Part shown: positions 18,652 through 26,218 of the stretch, one piece after another
Position numbering within the stretch: position 1 is the first letter of the stretch
How the letters are laid out: every line of letters starts with the position of its first letter
NCBI GenBank assembly: GCA_035685165.1
Contig: DASRBI010000010.1
Location: forward strand, 1-64,000
Length of the DNA stretch: 64,000 bases
Reading direction: 5' to 3'
From: DATFDN01 sp035685165
Lineage (GTDB): Bacteria; Pseudomonadota; Alphaproteobacteria; Acetobacterales; Acetobacteraceae
The notes under the pieces: generated by a model
The model's database searches: none
The model's input: the letters and a program-made list of their open reading frames with translations, nothing else
What the model was told of the DNA's origin: nothing
Made by a program: the position numbers and the translations under genes

Positions 18652-18831
18652 TCACACCGAGAGCCCAGGAAGAGGCGCGATGCGCGCCCGCGCGGCCTGC
18701 AGCACGTCATTGGCGACCGCGCCCGCGTAGATGAGCGGTTGTGCCAGGGTGTCGATGCTTCGCTCGGCGGCAACCTGCTTCAGGCTCCGGACACCAAGGC
18801 TATTGCCCCGTCGCGCGACGCTCACCTCCAT
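18652..18831 (-). CDS. Small AbrB/MazE-like protein, possibly truncated antitoxin
   Basis: A 59-residue frame preceded by a strong GGAGGT site seven bases before the ATG at 18831. Residues 1-15 (MEVSVARRGNSLGVR) match the opening of SpoVT/AbrB-fold antitoxins of the MazE/VapB type, which usually continue with IPK. Here the sequence diverges after residue 15 (SLKQVAAERSIDTLAQP) and ends in a hydrophobic/Ala-rich stretch. No toxin gene is adjacent. It lies between hemH and hemJ on the same strand. It may be a decayed antitoxin or a small DNA-binding protein reading through the haem operon. The frame is short, but the ribosome-binding site and N-terminal match support expression. Confidence 0.5.
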   Translation of the reverse strand: MEVSVARRGNSLGVRSLKQVAAERSIDTLAQPLIYAGAVANDVLQAARARIAPLPGLSV

Positions 18832-18877
18832 GTCACACACCTCCGAAGGATAGACTTGGGGGGTATACAGCGCGCGT

Positions 18878-19951
18878 CTACCGACCTCGAGGGCCTTTCC
18901 CGAACGGACACCCGGCGAACTCCTGCGGGCAAAGCCGGCCGACGGCGTGGCTGCATAGGCCGGGGCCGCAGGCGCGCGCGCGCGCAACCACACCGGCGAG
19001 CGCGGCGATGAATCCCGCATCATCGTTCTGCGCAGGCACGCGAAAATAGCCCGGCACGCCGAGCCGTTCGGCCAAGTGGCGGTATTCGATGTCGAGCTCG
19101 ACCAGCGTCTCGCTGTGATCGGAGACGAAGGCGATCGGCACCACGAGCAGCGCCACCTTGTCCGTGGCGGCTCGTTCGATCTCGCTCTCGGTGCTCGGCT
19201 CCAGCCATTTCTGCGGCGTGGCGCGGCTTTGATAGCAGATCCGCCAATCCTCCGGCGCCGCGTCCATCGCCGCCAGCACGGCGCGCGTGGTGCGCTCGAT
19301 CTGCCATTGGTAAGGGTCGCCCGCCTGCACAATCACTTCGGGCAGACCGTGCGCCGAAAAGAGGATGCGCAGCTTCGCCCGCCCGGCGAGCGCGGCAAGC
19401 GCCGCGTCGCGTGCCCGTGCGACCAGCGCGGCGGTGGCGGCGACATATCCCGGATCGTCGGGCCAGCAGCAAAGCGTGGTCACGGGTGCCACGAGCCCCG
19501 CTTTCGCCGCCGCTTCTCGCCAAGCGATGAGCGAGCTGCCGGTCGTCGTGGTAGAGAACTGCGGATAGAGCGGCAGCAGAAACACCTCCTCCGGCCGCCA
19601 CTCCTTCACCGCGCGCGCGGCCTCGATGCTGAACGGATGCCAGTAGCGCATCGCGACGAAACAGCGAGCCTCGATGTCGGGCAGCGCCGCCTCGAGCGCG
19701 CGGGCCTGCGAGCGGGTGAGATCGAGCAGCGGGGAGCTGCCGCCGAGCAGGCGGTAGTTCTCCATCGCCGGCCCCTGCCGGCGCGCAGCGATCAGGCGCG
19801 CGAGGAAGGGGCGAACGAAGAACGGCACGCGCAGGATCGCCGGGTCGCGAAACAGATTGTTCAAAAACGGACGGACCGACTCCAGGCGGTCGGGACCGCC
19901 CAGGTTGAACAGCACGATGGCGACGCGCGGGCGATTTCTCGGCTCAGACAC
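18878..19951 (-). CDS. hemH: Ferrochelatase HemH with Cys-rich C-terminus
   Basis: Inserts Fe2+ into protoporphyrin IX, the last step of haem synthesis. 357 residues. Visible motifs are RVAIVLFNLGGPD at the start, GGSSPLLDLTRSQ, the substrate segment MRYWHPFSIE, LPLYPQFSTTTTGSS, the catalytic His in LFSAHGLPE, and the C-terminal VPIAFVSDHSETLVELDIEY. The last 30 residues carry four Cys (spaced C-X4-C-X7-C-X6-C), which may ligate an iron-sulphur cluster as in some other ferrochelatases. It overlaps the hemE stop by eight bases, so the two genes are probably translationally coupled. Confidence 0.95.
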   Translation of the reverse strand: MSEPRNRPRVAIVLFNLGGPDRLESVRPFLNNLFRDPAILRVPFFVRPFLARLIAARRQGPAMENYRLLGGSSPLLDLTRSQARALEAALPDIEARCFVAMRYWHPFSIEAARAVKEWRPEEVFLLPLYPQFSTTTTGSSLIAWREAAAKAGLVAPVTTLCCWPDDPGYVAATAALVARARDAALAALAGRAKLRILFSAHGLPEVIVQAGDPYQWQIERTTRAVLAAMDAAPEDWRICYQSRATPQKWLEPSTESEIERAATDKVALLVVPIAFVSDHSETLVELDIEYRHLAERLGVPGYFRVPAQNDDAGFIAALAGVVARARACGPGLCSHAVGRLCPQEFAGCPFGKGPRGR

Positions 19952-20987
19952 TGGCGCGAATCTGGCTCACCAGCCGAGCAACTTGGGCCGGATCGGTTTC
20001 CGGCAAGATGCCGTGGCCGAGATTGAACACGAACGGGTGGCCGCGCATCGCTGCGAGGATGCGCGCGGTCTCGGCTTCCAGCGCCGCGCCACCGGCGAGT
20101 AGCGCCAGCGGATCGAGATTGCCCTGCAACGCGACGCGCGGCGGCACCGCGGCGCGCGCCAGCACGGGATCGGCCGCAGTGTCCATGCCGACCGCATCCA
20201 CGCCGGTTTCGGCGGCATAAGGCGCCAGCATCAGGCCGGCGAGCCGGGGAAAGCCGATCACCGGCACGTTCGGCACGTTCCGGCGGAGCGCGGCGACGAT
20301 CCGCGCGGCGGGTGCGATCACGAGGCGACGGAACAGCGCGGGCGAGAGCACGCCGGCCCAGGAGTCGAACAGCATCAGCGCCTCGGCCCCGGCGGCGGCC
20401 TGCGCCGCCAGGTAGGCGATGGTGGCCTCGGTCAGCCGTTCGAGCAGGCCGTCGAGCAGGGCGGGCTCGGCGAATGCCATGCGGCGGATGTTGGCGAAGT
20501 CCCGCGAGCCGCCACCTTCCACCATGTAGCAGGCGACCGTGAACGGCGCCCCGGCAAAGCCGATCAGCGCCGTATCGTGGGCCTCGGCGGCGAGCGCGGC
20601 GCGCACGCAGCGCACCGTTTCCAGGATCGGCGCGATGGCGCCCTCGAGCCGCCCGAGGTCGAGGGCTTCGATCGCCGCCGCATCGCGCAGCTTGGGCAAG
20701 ACCGGCCCCTCGCCCTCGCGGAAGGCGAGCCCATAACCGAGCGCCCACGGCAGCATCAGGATGTCGCTGAACAGGATCGCCCCATCCATCCCGAAGCGCC
20801 GCACCGGCTGCATCGTCACCTCGGCGGCGAGCTCGGGGGTGGTGGCAAGCGCGATGAAATCGGCCACGCGTGCGCGAACTTGCCGATACTCGGGTAGATA
20901 TCGCCCGGCTTGGCGCATCAGCCATACAGGCGGCGGCCAGACCGCCTCGGCCCCCAGCGCGCGCAGCAGCCGCTGTTCCCGGCTCAT
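19944..20987 (-). CDS. hemE: Uroporphyrinogen decarboxylase HemE
   Basis: Decarboxylates the four acetate groups of uroporphyrinogen III to give coproporphyrinogen III. 347 residues, normal length. The active-site PPVWLMRQAGRYLPEYR (about 18-34) is perfect. The invariant Asp lies in the FSDILMLPWALG segment, and GFAGAPFT and the C-terminal FNLGHGILPETDP are present. It is the first gene of hemE-hemH on the minus strand and starts at the edge of the candidate chromosome origin. The hemE/PPSR boundary is a classical origin location in Alphaproteobacteria. Confidence 0.97.
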   Translation of the reverse strand: MSREQRLLRALGAEAVWPPPVWLMRQAGRYLPEYRQVRARVADFIALATTPELAAEVTMQPVRRFGMDGAILFSDILMLPWALGYGLAFREGEGPVLPKLRDAAAIEALDLGRLEGAIAPILETVRCVRAALAAEAHDTALIGFAGAPFTVACYMVEGGGSRDFANIRRMAFAEPALLDGLLERLTEATIAYLAAQAAAGAEALMLFDSWAGVLSPALFRRLVIAPAARIVAALRRNVPNVPVIGFPRLAGLMLAPYAAETGVDAVGMDTAADPVLARAAVPPRVALQGNLDPLALLAGGAALEAETARILAAMRGHPFVFNLGHGILPETDPAQVARLVSQIRASV

Positions 20988-21336
20988 CGGACGGCGTCTC
21001 TCATCAAAACAAGACTCATTCTTAGAAGAGAGGATGGGTAGGGACCCTGTGGGCGACGGGGTACCCCGCTATTGCCTCTCCGCACCCCTGTTCGTCCACA
21101 GTAGGTCCGGAGGGCAACCCGCTCTCCTTGCGGGTTAAAGCCCGCTTTTCCCGATTCGCCACGGATGCGGCAAGCCGGTTGTCCCGAGATGGCAATACTG
21201 ATTGGTTATCCCCGCTGCCGCTCACGCGCCTGTGAGGGCGCGCGGGATTATCCCCATGATCCCCGTGATCCCCAGGAGTCACCCGGTTCGTCGAGGCTCT
21301 TCCGCCTTCCGCGCGGCAGGGTCATGCTGAGGGCCG
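20988..21336. other. Candidate chromosome replication origin (oriC)
   Basis: This 349-bp region without a gene lies between hemE and the PPSR gene, the position of oriC in Caulobacter and several other Alphaproteobacteria. It contains DnaA-box-like 9-mers: TTATCCCCG at 21206, TTATCCCCA at 21248 (eight of nine matches to TTATCCACA), TGATCCCCG at 21257 and TGATCCCCA at 21266. The last three are head to tail with an exact 9-bp period. TCGTCCACA at 21092 is a fifth, weaker match. Bases 21001-21030 are only about one-third G+C, so this is the best candidate for the unwinding element. No CtrA TTAA-N7-TTAA site was found. Assignment is by synteny plus motifs; it is not proven. Confidence 0.6.
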
Positions 21337-22215
21337 ATGTCGCTCGATCGGATCAATCTGCACCTCGTCTCCGACGCCACCGGCGAGACGCTGAACGCGA
21401 TCGCACGGGCGACCACGGTGCAGTTCGAGCATGTGCAGATCCTCTATCACCGCTGGAGCTTGATCCGGACGCGGTTCCAGTTGCACCGCGTCCTGGAGGG
21501 GATCGAGGCGGAGCCCGGGCCGGTGCTTTCCACCTTGGTGGATCGGGCGCTGCGGGCGGACCTGGAGACGACGTGCCAGCGGTTGAACGTTCCGGTGGTC
21601 AACGTGCTCGATCCCGTGATGAACCTGCTCCAGGATACGATCGGCGAGCAGGCGGCGGCGCGGCCGGGGCGGCAATACATGCTGAACGCCGATTATTTCC
21701 AGCGCATCGACGCGATGCACTACGTGCTGGCGCATGACGACGGGCAGTCGCGCGCCGGGCTCGCGGAAGCCGATGTGGTGTTGGTCGGTGTGTCGCGCTC
21801 GTCCAAGACGCCAACCTGCTTTTATTTGGCGAACCGGGGAATCAAGGCTGCCAACATCCCGCTGGTGCCGAAGCTGCCGGAGCCGGAGGGGCTAGAGGCT
21901 CTATCGGTGCCGGTGATCGGGCTGACCTTGGAGGCCCCGGCGCTGATCGAGATCCGGCGCCATCGCCTGCGGCTGATCGCGAGCAACGATGCCGCCGCGC
22001 TGATGCGGCAGAACAGTTCGGAATACGTGGACGAAGAGGCAGTGAAGGCGGAGCTGCTGTGGGCGCGCCGTCTGTGCAATCGCCGCGGCTGGCCCGTGAT
22101 CGACGTAACCCGCCGCTCGATCGAGGAAACCGCGGCGACGGTGTTGCAACTCATGGAGGCATGGCACGAGCGGCGCCGGAAGGCGGGGGCGGAGTCGCAG
22201 CGACCGACCGCTTAG
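21337..22215 (+). CDS. Pyruvate, phosphate dikinase regulatory protein (PPSR family, DUF299)
   Basis: Bifunctional ADP-dependent kinase/phosphate-dependent phosphorylase that switches PpdK (or PEP synthase) off and on. 292 residues. The N-terminal INLHLVSDATGETLNAIARA and the P-loop GVSRSSKTPTCFYLANRG (about 151-168) are diagnostic. The C-terminal motif with NSSEYVDEEAV and VIDVTRRSIEETAA is also present. The homologue is the RP001-type gene that marks one side of the alphaproteobacterial origin. The usual downstream partners maf, aroE and coaE are absent here; a toxin-antitoxin pair follows on the other strand. The true partner (PpdK or PpsA) cannot be told from the sequence. Confidence 0.93.
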   Translation: MSLDRINLHLVSDATGETLNAIARATTVQFEHVQILYHRWSLIRTRFQLHRVLEGIEAEPGPVLSTLVDRALRADLETTCQRLNVPVVNVLDPVMNLLQDTIGEQAAARPGRQYMLNADYFQRIDAMHYVLAHDDGQSRAGLAEADVVLVGVSRSSKTPTCFYLANRGIKAANIPLVPKLPEPEGLEALSVPVIGLTLEAPALIEIRRHRLRLIASNDAAALMRQNSSEYVDEEAVKAELLWARRLCNRRGWPVIDVTRRSIEETAATVLQLMEAWHERRRKAGAESQRPTA

Positions 22216-22220
22216 GCCGG

Positions 22221-22967
22221 TCAGGAGAGCCGCGCCGGCACGCGCGGGTCGGCGGCCCAGACGGAAAACGGGATCTCGATCGTGAGGCGCGGCATCTCGC
22301 GCACCGCCTGCGCGGCAGATTCGCGTAGGAAGAGGTGCCAGGTCTCGAACTTGTCCGGCTTCGTCGTGCGGAATGCCGCCGGGGAAAGCAACGCGACGTT
22401 GGCGCCTCCCTTGGGATCGCGCACTGAACGGTAACGGATGGCGTCGATTCCGGCCGCGCGCGCCGCATCGGCGAGCGCCTGACAGGGGGCGTAGTCGACC
22501 GGATGCGTCCAGAGCGCGGCATCGCGCGCGAGCGGCGGCGCGGTGAGGTCGATGGCGCGCGCGGTTTGCGCCGGCACGCGGAACGCGGTGCGCTCCTGGG
22601 GATTGGAAGGCAAGCGGGCATGCGGCGAGTCCAGGAAGAACAGCAGGCGATAGAATGCCTCCTCGGCCACCGCCGTCTCGACGTGTTCCGCCGCGTAGAA
22701 ACATCCCTCCGGCTGGCGGGCCCGGCGAAAGCGCGTGCCGCGCGGATAGGGCGCGTAGCGGAACGGTGTCGCCAGCAGATAATGCAGCCCCGCACAGGCT
22801 GTCGGCACCAGCGGCTTGCTCCGTTCCAGCTCGGCCTCGAGGATCGCCTGCTCGTCGAGCGAATCAACCAGCTTCAGCGTGGAGACGAGAAATTGGCTTT
22901 CTACGATTCGCCATAGCTTGCCCGACCACGCCCGCGCCTCAGAGGCGAGCGCGGGCGGCGTCCACAT
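22221..22967 (-). CDS. RES-domain toxin (NAD+ phosphorylase type)
   Basis: A 248-residue RES-family protein. Known members of Xre-RES modules deplete NAD+ when freed from the antitoxin. The start is the ATG at 22965-22967 (MWTPPALASEARAWS), inside the 3' end of the antitoxin gene, with an overlap of about 29 bases. The RES core is seen: GTRFRRARQPEGCFYAAEH (Arg and Tyr of the family), ETAVAEEAFYRLLFF (Glu), and a late Ser in VALLSPAAFRTT. Longer upstream frames start in unlikely sequence. It follows the antitoxin in one operon and converges on the PPSR gene with a five-base gap. Confidence 0.87.
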   Translation of the reverse strand: MWTPPALASEARAWSGKLWRIVESQFLVSTLKLVDSLDEQAILEAELERSKPLVPTACAGLHYLLATPFRYAPYPRGTRFRRARQPEGCFYAAEHVETAVAEEAFYRLLFFLDSPHARLPSNPQERTAFRVPAQTARAIDLTAPPLARDAALWTHPVDYAPCQALADAARAAGIDAIRYRSVRDPKGGANVALLSPAAFRTTKPDKFETWHLFLRESAAQAVREMPRLTIEIPFSVWAADPRVPARLS

Positions 22968-23322
22968 AATCCACGGCGGCGACAAGCCCGGCGGCGGTCT
23001 GCACCGTCTCGCGCGGCACACCGCGCAGGGCACGGTTGCCGGTCGTCATCCAGGAGCGCACGGCGGCCTCGTCCCCGCCCATCACGGCATCGAGGCTGCG
23101 GAACAGGCGCACGAGAAGAAGCGCCAATTCGTAGGGTTTGCTGCTGGGATCGAGCCGGTACTGGCCAGCCCGGAGGCGCGAGGCGGTGGCTTCCGATACC
23201 CCAATGGTACGCGCCAGGGCGGCGTTACTGAGGCCGAGCAGCGAGCCAGCGCGCGCCACCGCCTTGCTGACGACCGTCGCGCGTTCGGCGACTGCCGTGG
23301 TCGGGGCAAAGGAGGTCCTCAT
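22939..23322 (-). CDS. Xre/MbcA/ParS-type antitoxin of the RES toxin
   Basis: 127-residue antitoxin of the Xre-like family that pairs with RES toxins. A helix-turn-helix (about residues 27-52: AGSLLGLSNAALARTIGVSE then ASRLRAGQYR) is followed by a C-terminal domain with LLVRLFRSLDAVMGGDEAAVRSW and MTTGNRALRGVPRE, the DUF2384 part that contacts the toxin. It is upstream of the toxin gene and probably represses their shared promoter. An inverted repeat (23330-23348) just upstream of the start is a candidate operator. Confidence 0.85.
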   Translation of the reverse strand: MRTSFAPTTAVAERATVVSKAVARAGSLLGLSNAALARTIGVSEATASRLRAGQYRLDPSSKPYELALLLVRLFRSLDAVMGGDEAAVRSWMTTGNRALRGVPRETVQTAAGLVAAVDYVDAARARL

Positions 23323-23329
23323 TCCGTAG

Positions 23330-23348
23330 GAAATCTAGGGCCGATTTC
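23330..23348. promoter_or_regulatory. Candidate operator of the Xre-RES operon
   Basis: A perfect inverted repeat, GAAATC/GATTTC, with a seven-base spacer lies seven bases upstream of the antitoxin start. The position and shape fit an autorepressor site for the HTH antitoxin. No experimental support can be read from the sequence. Confidence 0.4.
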
Positions 23349-23413
23349 TTTCACTCGCAAGGGCTACCATCCAGCTCTCGCGAGGCCAACGCCGTCCAAC
23401 TTCCTCTCCATGA

Positions 23414-23436
23414 CCCCCTCCTGGAAGGCGAGGGGG
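23414..23436. repeat. G/C palindrome upstream of the DHA2 transporter gene
   Basis: A seven-base perfect stem (CCCCCTC/GAGGGGG) with a nine-base loop. It resembles the CCCTC-type dispersed palindromes seen at about 39950, 43430 and 44520, but the match outside the stem is weak, so membership of that family is uncertain. Confidence 0.3.
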
Positions 23437-23499
23437 AACTCTATCACGCGGCTTTTTTGCCGGTTGACCGCGGCGCTGCGCCGGGTAAGTCCCAGGCCG

Positions 23500-24897
23500 A
23501 TGCCGACGAACGCTGTCCCGGCCGACGGGCTGCCCGGGCCCGAACGGTTCCGGGCGATGATCACGCTCGGCATCGCGGTCGCCATGTCGGTGCTCGATTC
23601 GGCGATCGCCAACATCGCGTTACCGACCATCGCGCAGGAGCTGCACGCCGATCCCGCCACCTCGATCTGGGTGGTGAACGCCTACCAGCTAGCCGTCACG
23701 GCCTCCCTGCTGCCGCTCGCCTCGCTGGGCGACATCGTCGGCTACCGTCGGGTCTATTGGTGGGGGCTGCTGGTGTTCACCGTCGCCTCGGCAGGCTGCG
23801 CGGCGGCGCAAAGCCTGCCGGTGCTCGTCGTCGCCCGCGTGCTGCAAGGCTTCGGCGGCGCCGGGATCATGAGCGTCAACACCGCACTGGTGCGCTTCGT
23901 CTTCCCGCGCGTGATGCTCGGGCGGGGCATCGGCACGATCGCCTTCGTGGTGGCGACCTCGGCCGCGACCGGGCCGACCGTAGCGGCGGCGATTCTCTCC
24001 GTTGCCTCCTGGCACTGGCTGTTCGCGGTGAACATCCTGCCGGGTATCCTGGCGCTTTACCTTGCCGCACGGGTGCTGCCGGACACGCCGCGCGGGCGGC
24101 ATCGCTTCGATCTGCTCGGCGCGGCGCTCAACGCCGTCACGCTCGGGCTTTTGCTGGTGGCGGTGGATGAGTTCGGGCGCGGCGAGTCGATGCTTTGGGC
24201 GGGGGGCGAGCTGGCGCTGTCGCTTCTGCTCGGGTTCGTGTTCGTGCTTCGCGAACGCGCGCGCACAGCGCCGATCCTGCCGCTCGACTTGTTCCGCCGC
24301 CCGGTGTTCGCGTTGTCGGTGCTGACCTCGATCTGCTCATACACGGCGCAGGGCACGGTCTATGTCTCGCTGCCCTTCCTGTTCGAGGATGTGGGCCATC
24401 TCTCGCAGATCGCGACCGGACTTCTGATGACGCCCTGGCCGGCGATCGTGGTGCTGATCGCGCCGATCGCGGGGCGACTGTCGGATCGCTCCGCGCCTGC
24501 ACTGCTCGGCGCGATGGGACTGGCAGTGATGACCGTCGGGCTCGCGCTGCTGCTCACCATGCCCGCCGATCCCGGCTGGAGCGCGGTGGCGTGGCGCATG
24601 GCTGTCGGGGGGTTCGGCTTCGGATTCTTCCAGTCGCCCAACAACCGCCTGCTGATCGGCGCCGCGCCGCCCGAGCGGAGCGGCGGCGCTTCGGGAATGC
24701 TCTCCACGGCGCGGCTGCTCGGCCAGACGATCGGCAGCGCGCTGGTGGCGCTCTGCTTCGGCATCGGCGCCGCGGCGGGCGGCGGCATCGCCTCCGGCGT
24801 GCGGCTGTCGTTGCTGGCTGGCGTGATCGCGGCAGGGGGCGCGATGGCAGTGAGCTTCCTTAGGCTCGGGCAGATGCGCGAGGCCCCGGCGCGTTGA
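23500..24897 (+). CDS. MFS drug-resistance transporter, DHA2 family
   Basis: Inner-membrane drug:H+ antiporter, 465 residues from the ATG at 23500 (MPTNAVPADGLPGPERF). About 14 hydrophobic segments can be counted, which fits the DHA2 (EmrB/QacA) type. Diagnostic pieces are VAMSVLDSAIANIALPTIA (TM1, with the antiporter Asp), WVVNAYQLAV, the motif A region LGDIVGYRRVY, RVLQGFGGAGIMSV, and SSKTP-like loops are absent. The upstream in-frame ATG at 23410 adds a basic, unlikely leader. It is 36 bp ahead of the AmpG-like gene on the same strand. Substrate unknown. Confidence 0.88.
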   Translation: MPTNAVPADGLPGPERFRAMITLGIAVAMSVLDSAIANIALPTIAQELHADPATSIWVVNAYQLAVTASLLPLASLGDIVGYRRVYWWGLLVFTVASAGCAAAQSLPVLVVARVLQGFGGAGIMSVNTALVRFVFPRVMLGRGIGTIAFVVATSAATGPTVAAAILSVASWHWLFAVNILPGILALYLAARVLPDTPRGRHRFDLLGAALNAVTLGLLLVAVDEFGRGESMLWAGGELALSLLLGFVFVLRERARTAPILPLDLFRRPVFALSVLTSICSYTAQGTVYVSLPFLFEDVGHLSQIATGLLMTPWPAIVVLIAPIAGRLSDRSAPALLGAMGLAVMTVGLALLLTMPADPGWSAVAWRMAVGGFGFGFFQSPNNRLLIGAAPPERSGGASGMLSTARLLGQTIGSALVALCFGIGAAAGGGIASGVRLSLLAGVIAAGGAMAVSFLRLGQMREAPAR

Positions 24898-24934
24898 GTT
24901 GCCTCGGCGCGGGCGCCGGCCGCACAAGCGTCCG

Positions 24935-26218
24935 ATGAGCGAGACCCGCCCTTCCCTGTTCGCCGACCGGCGCATCTGGGTGATGGCGGCGTACGGGTTC
25001 TTCTCGGGCCTGCCGCTGCCGCTGTCGGGTTTCACCTTCCGGCTCTGGCTGTCGGAAGGGCATCTTTCGCTCGGGCTGATCGGGCTGACGGCGAATATCG
25101 GCCTTGCCTACTCGCTCAAGTTCCTCTGGTCGCCGGTGCTCGATCAGGCGGCGCCGCCCTGGGGCTTGCAGCTTCTCGGGCGGCGGCGGGGCTGGCTCAT
25201 GGCGGTTCAGCCGATTATGGCCGGCGCGGCGGCGCTGCTGGCGCTATCGCACCCGGACTCGGCACCGGCGCTCGCGCTCGGCGCCGCAGCGCTGGTGGCG
25301 TTCCTGTCGGCGAGCCAGGACATCGTGATCGACGCCTGGCGCATCGAGAGCTTCCCGCAGCGCCAGCAGGGCGCGGCGATGGCGGCCTATGTCTGGGCCT
25401 ACCGGATTGCGCTGCTCGTCTCCGGGGCCGGCGCGATCAAGGCCGCCGATCTGGTGGGGTGGCACGGCGCGCTGCTCGGGGTGGCGGCGCTCTTGGCGCT
25501 GGCGCCGGCGGTGACGCTGTTCGCACCCGAACCAGCGCAGCTACAGGACGCGAGGCCGGTGGCGTTCGGCGCGCGGCTGCGGCGGGCAGTCGTGGAGCCG
25601 CTGCGCGACATACTGTCGCGGCGCGGCGCGGTGACGATCCTCGCCTTCGTCGCTTTGTTCAAGCTCGGCGAGGCGATGGCGGGTGTGATGACGGCGCCGT
25701 TCTACACCCATCTCGGTTTCAACCGCGCCGCGATCGCGCTCGCCAATTTCGTGCCCTCGCTCGGCGCGACGTTCGCGGGCACCGCGCTCGGGGGCTTACT
25801 CGTGGCGCGGCTCGGGGCGGGGCGCGCCCTGTTGCTGACCGGCTGGGTGCAGACGGCGGCGATGGGGATGTATCTCTGGCTAGCGGTGTCCGCCGGCAAT
25901 CTGCATGTGCTGGTGGCAACCGTCGTGACGGAGGCGTTCGCCGAGGGCATGGCCGACGCCGCGTTCATCACCTTCCTCTCCGGGCTGTGCAGCCCGGCCT
26001 TCACGGCGACCCAATACGCGCTGCTTTCCTCGCTCGCCGCTGTCGGGCTTCGCACGATCGGCGGGCTATCGGGCTTTCTTGCCGCAGCGGTCGGCTGGAC
26101 CGCGTTCTACGCGATCGCGATGTTCGCCGCGGTGCCGGCCATGTTGCTGATGATCCGCATCCTGCACCGCTACAGGCCCGCGGCGGCGGGTGCGGCCGCC
26201 GGCGCGGCGGCCGCGTGA
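24935..26218 (+). CDS. AmpG-like MFS transporter
   Basis: 12-segment MFS transporter of the AmpG/muropeptide family, 427 residues from the ATG at 24935 (MSETRPSLFADRRIW). The N-terminal GFFSGLPLPLSGFTFRLWLSE and the conserved LKFLWSPVLDQ are characteristic, as is the SASQDIVIDAWRIE segment with its Asp. AmpG imports anhydromuropeptides for cell-wall recycling and for ampC induction; the role here is inferred from family only. The last 16 residues are a poly-Ala tail encoded by a GC-rich microsatellite. That sequence is also read, on the other strand, as the Ala-rich end of the histidine kinase gene: the two stops overlap by 49 bases. Confidence 0.8.
   Translation: MSETRPSLFADRRIWVMAAYGFFSGLPLPLSGFTFRLWLSEGHLSLGLIGLTANIGLAYSLKFLWSPVLDQAAPPWGLQLLGRRRGWLMAVQPIMAGAAALLALSHPDSAPALALGAAALVAFLSASQDIVIDAWRIESFPQRQQGAAMAAYVWAYRIALLVSGAGAIKAADLVGWHGALLGVAALLALAPAVTLFAPEPAQLQDARPVAFGARLRRAVVEPLRDILSRRGAVTILAFVALFKLGEAMAGVMTAPFYTHLGFNRAAIALANFVPSLGATFAGTALGGLLVARLGAGRALLLTGWVQTAAMGMYLWLAVSAGNLHVLVATVVTEAFAEGMADAAFITFLSGLCSPAFTATQYALLSSLAAVGLRTIGGLSGFLAAAVGWTAFYAIAMFAAVPAMLLMIRILHRYRPAAAGAAAGAAAA

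Noticed and set aside
20988..21336. CtrA binding sites in the candidate origin.
   Set aside because: Only a single TTAA (about 21135) was found. The full TTAA-N7-TTAA site is absent, so CtrA control of this region is not supported.
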